Assembly: GCA_029268165.1 (NCBI GenBank)
Contig: JAJUGM010000182.1
Location: 1-6,876 of the forward strand
DNA from: Bacteroidota bacterium
Lineage (GTDB): Bacteria; Bacteroidota; Bacteroidia; Bacteroidales; UBA10428
Length of the DNA stretch: 6,876 nucleotides
Direction of reading: 5' to 3'
Shown: piece by piece, positions 1 through 6,006 of the stretch
Position numbering within the stretch: the first letter of the stretch is position 1
How the letters are laid out: the number at the start of each line of letters is the position of its first letter
Made by a program: the position numbers and the translations under genes
The notes under the pieces: generated by a model
What the model saw: the letters and a program-made list of their open reading frames with translations, nothing else
Databases searched by the model: none
Told to the model about the DNA's origin: nothing

Positions 1-37
1 ATATTTGTATTAACTTGTCTTCATTTAGTATTTTCAT

Positions 38-85
38 GGGAACTTAGTTTTAGGTTGTTTAATAATCCTAAGTTCCCTTTTCTTT
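38..85 (+). terminator. Probable rho-independent terminator of a rightward gene lying left of the window
   Basis: Arms GGGAACTTAG (38-47) and CTAAGTTCCC (68-77) pair perfectly over 10 bp, and two further G-C pairs can form across a small bulge. The downstream arm is followed by a T-rich tract, TTTTCTTT, from 78. The tract is on the plus strand only; on the minus strand the stem is followed by a mixed sequence, so the hairpin most likely ends rightward transcription. That would serve a gene outside the window converging on the ilv operon. The gene itself is not visible. Confidence 0.7.
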
Positions 86-270
86 ATTATTAAAATATTT
101 AAGTTATTAACAACCTGTTAATTAATGCCCGAACTCACGTTCATTAATGCTTTATCAAAATATGTGAAGATGGAATGCCGCCTGTGAGTGAATTAAATAC
201 TTTTTCTAAAATAGGTTAACAACAGCATAAAATTTCCATAGCAACAGGCAGATAATAATTCATCGCTTTT
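86..270. other. AT-rich non-coding spacer between the two terminators
   Basis: No convincing reading frame is present in either direction. The only structure noticed is a small inverted repeat: ATTAATG (121-127) with CATTAAT (142-148), enclosing a GAAC/GTTC pair at 131-142. It is short, AT-rich and has no T tract after it, so no function is assigned. Together with the flanking hairpins, this makes the whole 1-384 region a gene-free gap between probable convergent transcription units. Confidence 0.6.
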
Positions 271-271
271 T

Positions 272-347
272 AAAAGTCGTTTAGTTAAGACTTCTCTGAT
301 GGTCACTTTGAAAAGGATATCAAATAATTTCTTAACCAAACGACCTT
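272..347 (-). terminator. Probable terminator of the ilv operon (long-loop stem)
   Basis: Segments 276-290 and 330-344 are inverted complements over 15 positions with one exception, 283 against 337. On the plus strand that pair is A against C, a mismatch, but on the minus-strand RNA it is U against G, a wobble. The stem is therefore continuous only in the ilv transcript. The downstream arm is followed by UUUU and then AAAAA. The stem begins about 40 bases after the ilvC stop codon. The 39-base loop is long for an intrinsic terminator and the U run is short, so it could instead be a 3'-end stabilising structure. Confidence 0.6.
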
Positions 348-384
348 GAGTATTAAATTATCTTATGAAAAATTAGACCCTTAA

Positions 385-1434
385 TTATTTATGCTTTGGT
401 CTGAGGTTTCGCACCTGTTGACCGGCCTGCCACATTTCTGATTCCCGCATTTGCTTAAGCTCAGCATCAAGGTCAGCCCGGTAATTGGGATGTCCGGTTT
501 TTTCGAGAACCCGTCTGGTTTCATCACCGTTTTTCACGCGCTGGTATAGTTCACGGAATACCGGCAGTGTAGCTTCCCTGAATTTAGGCAGCCAGTCGAG
601 TGCTCCGCGTTGGGCTGTTGCACTGCAGTTGGCATACATCCAGTCCATACCGTTCTCATCAACCAAGCGGATTAGGCTTTGGGTAAGTTCTTCTACGGTT
701 TCGTTAAATGCTTCGCTTGGGCTGTGGCCGTTTTCGCGCAACACCTTGTATTGAGCTTCCATAATGCCTGCCAGCGCTCCCATCAGAACACCACGTTCTC
801 CAGTAAGGTCACTATAAACTTCATTTTCAAACGTGGTGGGGAAAAGGTAACCTGAACCGATGGCGATACCTAATGCAATTACCCTTTCTTTTGCCCTGCC
901 TGTGTAATCCTGGAAAACAGCGTAACTTGAGTTAATGCCCGCACCGGCAAGAAAATTTCGTCTTACACTGGTCCCCGAGCCTTTGGGAGCACAAAGAATT
1001 ACATCAACATCAGAGGGAGGAATTACACCGGTTTGTTCTTTATATGTAATGGAAAATCCATGTGAAAAATAAAGGGCATCGCCCTTATTAAGGCATGGTT
1101 TGAGTATAGGCCAGATGGCACGCTGAGCAGCATCTGAAACAAGGTACTGGATAATGGTACCTTTTTTTGCAGCTTCTTCAACAGAGAAGAGCGTTTTGCC
1201 CGGAACCCAGCCGTCTTTAACTGCCTTATCCCAGTCGGCTTTGAATTCTGGTGCCTGGCCTACGATAACATTTATGCCGTTATCTCTCATATTCAATGAT
1301 TGTGCAGGTCCCTGAACACCATAACCTATTACTGCAACTACTTCATTTTTAAGTACTTCCTGAGCTTTTTTTAAAGGGAATTCTTCACGTGTAATAACGT
1401 CTTCAATAATTCCGCCAAAATTAATTTTTGCCAT
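385..1434 (-). CDS. ilvC: Ketol-acid reductoisomerase (acetohydroxy-acid isomeroreductase)
   Basis: This enzyme catalyses the Mg-dependent alkyl shift and NAD(P)H reduction of acetolactate or acetohydroxybutyrate to the dihydroxy acid, the second common step to valine, leucine and isoleucine, in the cytosol. The 349-residue protein has an N-terminal Rossmann domain with GYGVQG at 37-42, the SHGF motif with the likely catalytic His125, and CAPKGSG at 148-154. The helical C-terminal domain carries the metal ligands Asp209 and Glu213 in SDLTGERG, Glu245/Glu249 in ETVEE, and Ser271 in the substrate motif. By recall, the whole chain resembles yeast mitochondrial Ilv5 more closely than the E. coli enzyme. 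The cofactor loop is unusual: Asp67 stands just before Trp68, where NADPH-using enzymes usually have Ser, and the loop lacks the usual Arg. This may mean NADH use. The gene is last in the operon, 20 bases after ilvN. The ATG start fits the family N-terminus. Confidence 0.97.
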   Translation of the reverse strand: MAKINFGGIIEDVITREEFPLKKAQEVLKNEVVAVIGYGVQGPAQSLNMRDNGINVIVGQAPEFKADWDKAVKDGWVPGKTLFSVEEAAKKGTIIQYLVSDAAQRAIWPILKPCLNKGDALYFSHGFSITYKEQTGVIPPSDVDVILCAPKGSGTSVRRNFLAGAGINSSYAVFQDYTGRAKERVIALGIAIGSGYLFPTTFENEVYSDLTGERGVLMGALAGIMEAQYKVLRENGHSPSEAFNETVEELTQSLIRLVDENGMDWMYANCSATAQRGALDWLPKFREATLPVFRELYQRVKNGDETRRVLEKTGHPNYRADLDAELKQMRESEMWQAGQQVRNLRPKHK

Positions 1435-1454
1435 AATTGATTTGTATTTGATGT

Positions 1455-2039
1455 TTAGTTATTTTCATATTCGGCAGTAAGTTCACCGGCTTCTTTAAGA
1501 TATGTTGCAAGCAATTCTTTGCTTGAACGGGTAACGGCCACCCTGCCTGAACTGGTAAATTGAAGCACTCCGTATTTCCTGAGTTCTTCAAAGAGTGCCA
1601 TATAATCCTCCTTATACCCGGTTTTTTCGATGACGGTATATTCAGGTCTGACTTCAAGAATGCGTGCATTATGTTTCCGGATGGTTTTTTCAAGGTCGTC
1701 TCCTTCAATGAGTGCTTTTGTAGGTATTTTATATAAAGCTATTTCCTGATAAATTACTTCATCATCTGTGTGATAATATGCTTTAAGCACTTCTACCAGC
1801 TTTTCAATTTGCCGTACCACTTTATCAACTTTTTCGCGGGTGTCATTCACCACAATGGTAAACTTATGAATACCTTTTATAGCTGATGCTGAAACAGTGA
1901 GGCTTTCAATATTTACATGCCTGCGTGTAAAAATAATTGTGATGCGGTTCAGCAAACCAATATGGTTTTCAGAGAAAGCGGAAATAGTATAATTCTGCCT
2001 TCTTTCGCCGTTTTTTCTGTTATCAAGTGACATATTCAT
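1455..2039 (-). CDS. ilvN: Acetolactate synthase small (regulatory) subunit
   Basis: This is the regulatory subunit that activates IlvB and gives it valine feedback inhibition. Residues about 17-90 form an ACT domain, with ENHIG at 24-28 and the VNIESLTV stretch at 42-49. Compared with E. coli IlvH, the valine-site residues Asn11, Gly14 and Asn29 correspond to Asn25, Gly28 and Asn43 here, all kept, so feedback control is probably intact. Residues about 95-175 form the second domain of long-type small subunits, with VRPEYTVIEKTG and the SGRVAVTR motif. At 194 residues it is longer than E. coli IlvH (163), mainly through an N-terminal extension of about 15 polar residues. Its ATG shares one base with the ilvB stop codon (TAATG), suggesting translational coupling and matched amounts of both subunits. 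A second ATG two codons on is an alternative start. Confidence 0.95.
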   Translation of the reverse strand: MNMSLDNRKNGERRQNYTISAFSENHIGLLNRITIIFTRRHVNIESLTVSASAIKGIHKFTIVVNDTREKVDKVVRQIEKLVEVLKAYYHTDDEVIYQEIALYKIPTKALIEGDDLEKTIRKHNARILEVRPEYTVIEKTGYKEDYMALFEELRKYGVLQFTSSGRVAVTRSSKELLATYLKEAGELTAEYENN

Positions 2040-3778
2040 TATTTTTTATGTTCGAGAACTACTTCAGACACGGATGCACCGGCAGGAACCATAGGCAACA
2101 CATTGTCTTCTTTTTCTATGTTGACTTCAAGGAAATAGGGGCCTTTATAATCAAGCATTTCCTGAATGGCAGTATCAAGTTCGGGGCGATGGAGTACTTT
2201 TTTACCCTTTATTCCAAATCCTTCGGCAACTTTTATGAAATCCGGGTTAAGCAGATAGGTTTCTGAATATCGTTTTTCAAAAAACATCTCCTGCCATTGT
2301 CTCACCATTCCGAGGTCTTTGTTATTCATCAGAATAATTTTTATGGCTGCCTGGGTTTGATTAATTGTACCCAGTTCCTGAATGGTCATTTGTAATCCGC
2401 CGTCACCAACAATAAGCACAACTTCTTTGTCTGGCGCGCCAATTTTGGCTCCATGAGCTGCCGGAAGGCCGAAACCCATTGTGCCCAGCCCACCTGATGT
2501 TACAAATGAACGTTTATTTCTGAATTCGAAATACCTTGAAGTTATCATCTGATGTTGACCTACGTCGGTTACAACAATAACATCACCATGAGTTTTTTCG
2601 TTCAGTATTCTTATTACTTCGCCCATAGTAAGGCCTTCTTTGCGGGGATAAAGATCATTTTTAATAACCTTTTCATATTCGATTTTTTCAGCTTCCTTGA
2701 ACTCTTTAATCCATGCTGAATGGTCACGTTTTTCGATGAGTTTTGTCAGCATTGGAAGTGATTCTTTGACATCGCCCAGGACAGCAACGTCAGCTTTAAC
2801 ATTTTTATTGATTTCAGCACGGTCAATCTCCAGATGAATAACTTTAGCCTGAGGCGCATAACGCTTCAAATCGCCTGTTACGCGATCATCGAAACGCATG
2901 CCTACTGCGATAAGCAAATCACATTCATTTGTTTTAATGTTTGTTGCATAGTTGCCATGCATACCAAGCATACCCATGTTAAGCGGGTGTTTTTTGGGCA
3001 ATGCGCAGGCTCCGAGAATAGTCCATGCAGCTGGAATCCCTGACTTTTCAACAAAAGCTCTGAATTCGTCTTCGGCGTTACCCAGAATTACTCCTTGTCC
3101 AAAAAGGATATAAGGTTTTTTTGCCTTGTTAATCAGTTCGGCTGCCTGACGTACCTTTTCAGGCTTTACAACAGGTTTTGGTACATAACTCCTGATCTTT
3201 ACGCACTTTCTATATTCGAAATCGAATTCGCCGAACTGAGCATTTTTTGCAATATCAATAAGTACAGGACCTGGCCGGCCTGAACGGGCTATAAAAAATG
3301 CCTGGGCAAAAATTTCGGGTATTTCTTCGGGCTTGGTTATCAGGTAATTCCATTTGGTGACCGGCATGGATATGCCAATTACATCGGTTTCCTGAAAGGC
3401 ATCAGTGCCTAACAGCGGAGCAGTAACCTGGCCGGTAATGCAGACAATGGGCGTGGAATCAACCATGGCATCGGCAATACCGGTAATAAGATTTGTTGCA
3501 CCAGGTCCCGAAGTAGCCATAACGACACCTACTTTGCCTGTCACCCTTGCATATCCCTGTGCGGCATGTATAGCTCCCTGTTCATGCCTGGTAAGAATAT
3601 GCTTAATTTTGTCGCTGTGATCCATAAGCGCATCATACACAGGCATTATGGCACCACCCGGATATCCGAAAATAATTTCAACACCCTCGTGAATGAGCGA
3701 TCGCATAACCGCATCAGCCCCTGTAGTTCGAATTTTCTTTCTTGTTTTGGTTTCTATTGTTTCTATCTGATCTTTCAT
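2039..3778 (-). CDS. ilvB: Acetolactate (acetohydroxyacid) synthase large catalytic subunit
   Basis: This thiamine-diphosphate enzyme condenses pyruvate with a second pyruvate or with 2-oxobutyrate, the first committed step of the branched-chain pathway. The 579-residue protein has the three domains of the family. The N-terminal pyrimidine-binding domain has catalytic Glu66 in TRHEQGA. The central FAD-associated domain has RFDDRV at 295-300. The C-terminal pyrophosphate-binding domain has GDGG from 458 and the Asn pair at 485-486, about 27 residues apart as expected. RFDDRV and the conserved Trp495 in MVRQWQ mark it as the anabolic, FAD-dependent type rather than a catabolic AlsS. In the motif GQVTAPLLGTDAFQE (116-130), Thr119 stands where plant enzymes have the Pro linked to sulfonylurea sensitivity. 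The gene follows ilvD after a 97-base gap and overlaps ilvN by one base. A charged tail of about 15 residues precedes the conserved core. Confidence 0.96.
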   Translation of the reverse strand: MKDQIETIETKTRKKIRTTGADAVMRSLIHEGVEIIFGYPGGAIMPVYDALMDHSDKIKHILTRHEQGAIHAAQGYARVTGKVGVVMATSGPGATNLITGIADAMVDSTPIVCITGQVTAPLLGTDAFQETDVIGISMPVTKWNYLITKPEEIPEIFAQAFFIARSGRPGPVLIDIAKNAQFGEFDFEYRKCVKIRSYVPKPVVKPEKVRQAAELINKAKKPYILFGQGVILGNAEDEFRAFVEKSGIPAAWTILGACALPKKHPLNMGMLGMHGNYATNIKTNECDLLIAVGMRFDDRVTGDLKRYAPQAKVIHLEIDRAEINKNVKADVAVLGDVKESLPMLTKLIEKRDHSAWIKEFKEAEKIEYEKVIKNDLYPRKEGLTMGEVIRILNEKTHGDVIVVTDVGQHQMITSRYFEFRNKRSFVTSGGLGTMGFGLPAAHGAKIGAPDKEVVLIVGDGGLQMTIQELGTINQTQAAIKIILMNNKDLGMVRQWQEMFFEKRYSETYLLNPDFIKVAEGFGIKGKKVLHRPELDTAIQEMLDYKGPYFLEVNIEKEDNVLPMVPAGASVSEVVLEHKK

Positions 3779-3876
3779 ATATTTAATTTTTTGTTGTAAT
3801 ACTATCTGTTGTAAATTTTTGCCTACATAAGAATCTTTGGTAGGTTATGGGATAATCCTTTCAAACTTATCCACTT
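3779..3876 (-). other. ilvD-ilvB intergenic spacer with short repeats
   Basis: This is the only sizeable gap between the structural genes of the operon. It holds two short inverted repeats, GGATAA/TTATCC (3850-3855, 3867-3872) and CCTAC/GTAGG (3822-3826, 3840-3844). It also holds an 8-base direct repeat, TGTTGTAA on the plus strand at 3792-3799 and 3807-3814, 15 bases apart. No stem is followed by a good U run on the operon strand, and no promoter with the TTG / TAnnTTTG pattern was found. It may be an RNA-processing or translation-control region, or simply spacer. Confidence 0.4.
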
Positions 3877-5709
3877 TTACTGTTCCACTATCCTTATTGC
3901 TCCCGTATCAGCCGATGTTACCATTTTTGCATATACTTTCAGTGAGTCAGAAATCAGCCGGTTGCGTGTTTTTGGGGTATAGGCTTTACTGCCTCTTTTT
4001 TCTTCGTTCAGTTTACGTTGTTTCAGTTCCTCATCCGAAAGCATAACATTAATTTTGCGTTCGGGGATATTTATTTCAATCATGTCACCATCTTGTAACA
4101 GGGCAATTTCACCTCCTGCAGCGGCTTCGGGAGAAATATGTCCGATGGATAGGCCAGCTGTTCCGCCTGAAAAACGGCCGTCAGTTATTAGGGCACAAAG
4201 CTTACCTAGTCCTTTTGATTTAATATATGATGTAGGATATAGCATTTCCTGCATGCCTGGGCCGCCCTTCGGGCCTTCATAGCGGATAACTACCACGTCA
4301 CCTGCCTTCACTTTCCCGCCAAGGATCGCATCACAGGCATCTTCCTGCGATTCGAAAACCCTGGCAGGCCCTTTAAAGTTAAATAATGAGACATCAACTC
4401 CTGCGGTTTTCACAACGCAGCCGTTGCGCGCTATATTGCCAAAGAGTATAGCCAGACCACCGTCTTTGAAATAACAGTTTTCTATGCTGCGGATGCATCC
4501 ACCCTTTCTGTCAAGGTCTGGTTCCTTATACATTACACCCTGGCTACCAAGCGTAAGGCTTTTTATTCCGGCCGGCGCGCTGAGGTATAATTCTTTTGCC
4601 TCTTGTGCAACAGTCGACCTGCGGATATCATACCGCTCAATTGCTTGTGCAAGAGTAAGGCCATCAACTCTTTTTACTGAGGTGTCAAGTAATCCGCCGC
4701 GTTCGAGTTCACCCAAAATACCAAGTATACCGCCAGCACGGTTCACATCTTCAACATGATAATGCGAACTGGGCGCAACTTTACATAATACAGGCACTTT
4801 ACGCGAAAGTGTGTCAATATCTTTCATGGTAAAGTTAACACCGGCCTCGCGTGCTATGGCCAACGTATGTAAAACTGTATTTGTTGACCCGCCCATAGCA
4901 ATATCAAGAGCCATGGCATTTAAAAAGGTTGCCCGTGTGGCTATTGAACGAGGCAGTACTGATTCGTCTCCTTCTTCATAATATTTTCTTGTGTTTTCAA
5001 CAATGAGCCTGGCAGCTTGTTCAAAGATCTTCTTTCTGTTTTTATGTGTGGCAACTACTGTGCCGTTTCCGGGCAGTGCCAAACCAAGTGCTTCGCTGAG
5101 GCAGTTCATTGAATTGGCAGTAAACATACCTGAGCATGAACCACAGGTGGGACAAGCATTTTGTTCAATTTGTGCCAGTTCCTCATCAGTAACCGTATCA
5201 TCAGCTGCCAGCACCATAGCATCTACCAGATCATATTTCTTTGGACCAACATTACCTGCCTCCATAGGCCCACCTGAAACATATACCATGGGAATGTTAA
5301 GCCTCATAGCAGCCATCAGCATACCGGGAATAATTTTATCACAATTGGCAATGCATATCATGGCATCTACCTTATGGGCATTACACATGTATTCGATGCT
5401 ATCGGCAATAAGGTCGCGTGACGGTAATGAATAAAGCATCCCGTCATGTCCCATGGCAATGCCATCGTCAATGGCAATCGTATTAAACTCAGGGGCATAA
5501 AAACCCTCTTTTTCAATAATGGCTTTTATTTCCTGTCCCACATTGTGTAAATGTGTATGACCCGGAACAAACTGAGTAAACGAGTTGACAACGGCTATTA
5601 TCGGTTTCCCTATTTGCTCTTCTTTCATCCCTGTGGCACGCCAAAGACTACGGGCACCGGCCATCAAACGGCCATCGGTGGTTTTTGAACTTCTGAGTTT
5701 AATTTTCAT
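3877..5709 (-). CDS. ilvD: Dihydroxy-acid dehydratase
   Basis: This iron-sulfur dehydratase converts 2,3-dihydroxy-isovalerate and 2,3-dihydroxy-3-methylvalerate to the 2-keto acids that feed valine/leucine and isoleucine. From the chosen start the protein has 610 residues, close to the 616 of E. coli IlvD, and can be aligned to it by eye along nearly its full length. Cluster ligands are visible as Cys123 in NCDK and the CPTCGSCSG motif (186-194), with Asp81 and Asp124-Lys125 as likely metal ligands. The TDGRFSGG motif (509-516) carries Ser514, the likely catalytic base. The ATG at 5709 is preferred because it places MKIKLRSSKTTDGR in register with the family N-terminus. The frame stays open upstream to a TTG at 5823, but those 38 extra residues are encoded by the attenuator hairpins and by bases overlapping the leader peptide gene. 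ilvD is the first structural gene of the operon. Confidence 0.96.
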   Translation of the reverse strand: MKIKLRSSKTTDGRLMAGARSLWRATGMKEEQIGKPIIAVVNSFTQFVPGHTHLHNVGQEIKAIIEKEGFYAPEFNTIAIDDGIAMGHDGMLYSLPSRDLIADSIEYMCNAHKVDAMICIANCDKIIPGMLMAAMRLNIPMVYVSGGPMEAGNVGPKKYDLVDAMVLAADDTVTDEELAQIEQNACPTCGSCSGMFTANSMNCLSEALGLALPGNGTVVATHKNRKKIFEQAARLIVENTRKYYEEGDESVLPRSIATRATFLNAMALDIAMGGSTNTVLHTLAIAREAGVNFTMKDIDTLSRKVPVLCKVAPSSHYHVEDVNRAGGILGILGELERGGLLDTSVKRVDGLTLAQAIERYDIRRSTVAQEAKELYLSAPAGIKSLTLGSQGVMYKEPDLDRKGGCIRSIENCYFKDGGLAILFGNIARNGCVVKTAGVDVSLFNFKGPARVFESQEDACDAILGGKVKAGDVVVIRYEGPKGGPGMQEMLYPTSYIKSKGLGKLCALITDGRFSGGTAGLSIGHISPEAAAGGEIALLQDGDMIEINIPERKINVMLSDEELKQRKLNEEKRGSKAYTPKTRNRLISDSLKVYAKMVTSADTGAIRIVEQ

Positions 5710-5739
5710 ATTCTTAAATGTGTGTGTCGCCTCTTTAAA

Positions 5740-5852
5740 ATCAGAAAGCCATTCTATAAGGTAAGAATGGCTTTCGTTGTATCTTTCATTGTCATATAAA
5801 CCATTCTCACCCTGTAGCACCAATCACTACTACTACAAGAAGAATAAGGTTT
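5740..5852 (-). promoter_or_regulatory. Transcription attenuator with terminator, antiterminator and protector folds
   Basis: Four RNA segments on the operon strand can pair in mutually exclusive ways. The terminator stem (3:4) is a perfect 12-bp hairpin, GAAAGCCATTCT (5775-5764) with AGAATGGCTTTC (5755-5744), an 8-base loop, then UGAUUUU. The antiterminator (2:3) pairs 5813-5798 with 5773-5758 over 16 unbroken positions, four of them G-U; it includes the leader stop codon and uses up the upstream terminator arm. The protector stem (1:2) pairs 5852-5840 with 5808-5798 over 11 pairs with a 2-base bulge. A ribosome stalled on the Leu or Val codons would cover segment 1 and leave segment 2 free, favouring read-through. 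A ribosome at the stop codon would cover segment 2 and allow termination. This is inferred from base pairing by eye. The U run is short. Confidence 0.85.
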
Positions 5853-5884
5853 ACTATGACTATGACATTTCTCATGTTTTTCAT
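5807..5884 (-). CDS. ilvL: Branched-chain amino acid leader peptide of the ilv operon
   Basis: This 25-codon frame ends in TGA at 5809-5807. Residues 7-21 read VIVIVNLILLVVVVI: 14 of 15 are Val, Ile or Leu, with seven Val, four Ile and three Leu in all. It lies between the promoter and the attenuator hairpins, as ilvL does ahead of the E. coli ilv operon, and its stop codon sits inside the antiterminator strand. The likely role is to sense charged Val, Leu and Ile tRNA through ribosome stalling, not to act as a protein. The symbol is used for functional analogy; common descent with enterobacterial ilvL is not claimed. A second ATG at 5875 would give a 22-residue peptide and suits a promoter this close. 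A small membrane peptide is the alternative reading, but the surrounding fold makes it less likely. Confidence 0.87.
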   Translation of the reverse strand: MKNMRNVIVIVNLILLVVVVIGATG

Positions 5885-5889
5885 TTTGG

Positions 5890-5921
5890 CAAATATATAC
5901 AATAAATTTTTATTTAGTCAA
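5890..5921 (-). promoter_or_regulatory. Probable Bacteroidota-type promoter of the ilv operon
   Basis: On the operon strand TTGAC (5921-5917) is followed, 21 bases after its TTG, by TATATTTG (5897-5890). The latter fits the TAnnTTTG -7 element of the Bacteroidota primary sigma factor exactly, and the TTG fits its -33 element. Transcription would be expected to begin a few bases further on, around 5887-5882, at or beside the first leader-peptide ATG (5884). The sequence around it is very AT-rich, so chance matches are possible, but position and spacing both fit. Confidence 0.7.
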
Positions 5922-6006
5922 CATTTTACCTAATAATTTTTTATTTGATGTGAATATTAGTCAGAGAAAACGGAAAGTTTTTATATTTTTATCCTTTATT
6001 TAAGAT

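Noticed and set aside
121..148. Inverted repeat ATTAATG/CATTAAT as an operator or terminator
   Set aside because: It is short, AT-rich, not near a start codon and not followed by a T tract.
1421..1708. 95-codon minus-strand frame overlapping ilvN and the ilvC start
   Set aside because: It is in a different frame from ilvN over conserved coding sequence and has no recognisable domain.
4991..5434. 147-codon open frame on the plus strand inside ilvD
   Set aside because: It lies wholly opposite a well-conserved gene and its translation resembles no family I recognise. It is a shadow of the ilvD coding sequence, as are the other plus-strand frames between 485 and 5434.
5710..5823. N-terminal extension of IlvD from a TTG start
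   Set aside because: The 38 extra residues do not match the family N-terminus, and the DNA is explained by the attenuator stems. The ATG at 5709 gives the expected length and register.
5807..5884. Leader peptide as a small membrane protein or toxin
   Set aside because: It is hydrophobic enough for a membrane helix, but the Val/Ile/Leu run together with the stop codon placed inside an antiterminator before ilv genes is far better explained by attenuation.
5941..6006. Promoter for the histidine kinase
   Set aside because: A TTTG at 5944-5947 and TATATTTT at 5982-5989 are present, but they are 34 bases apart, too far for one promoter, and the region is too AT-rich for confidence.
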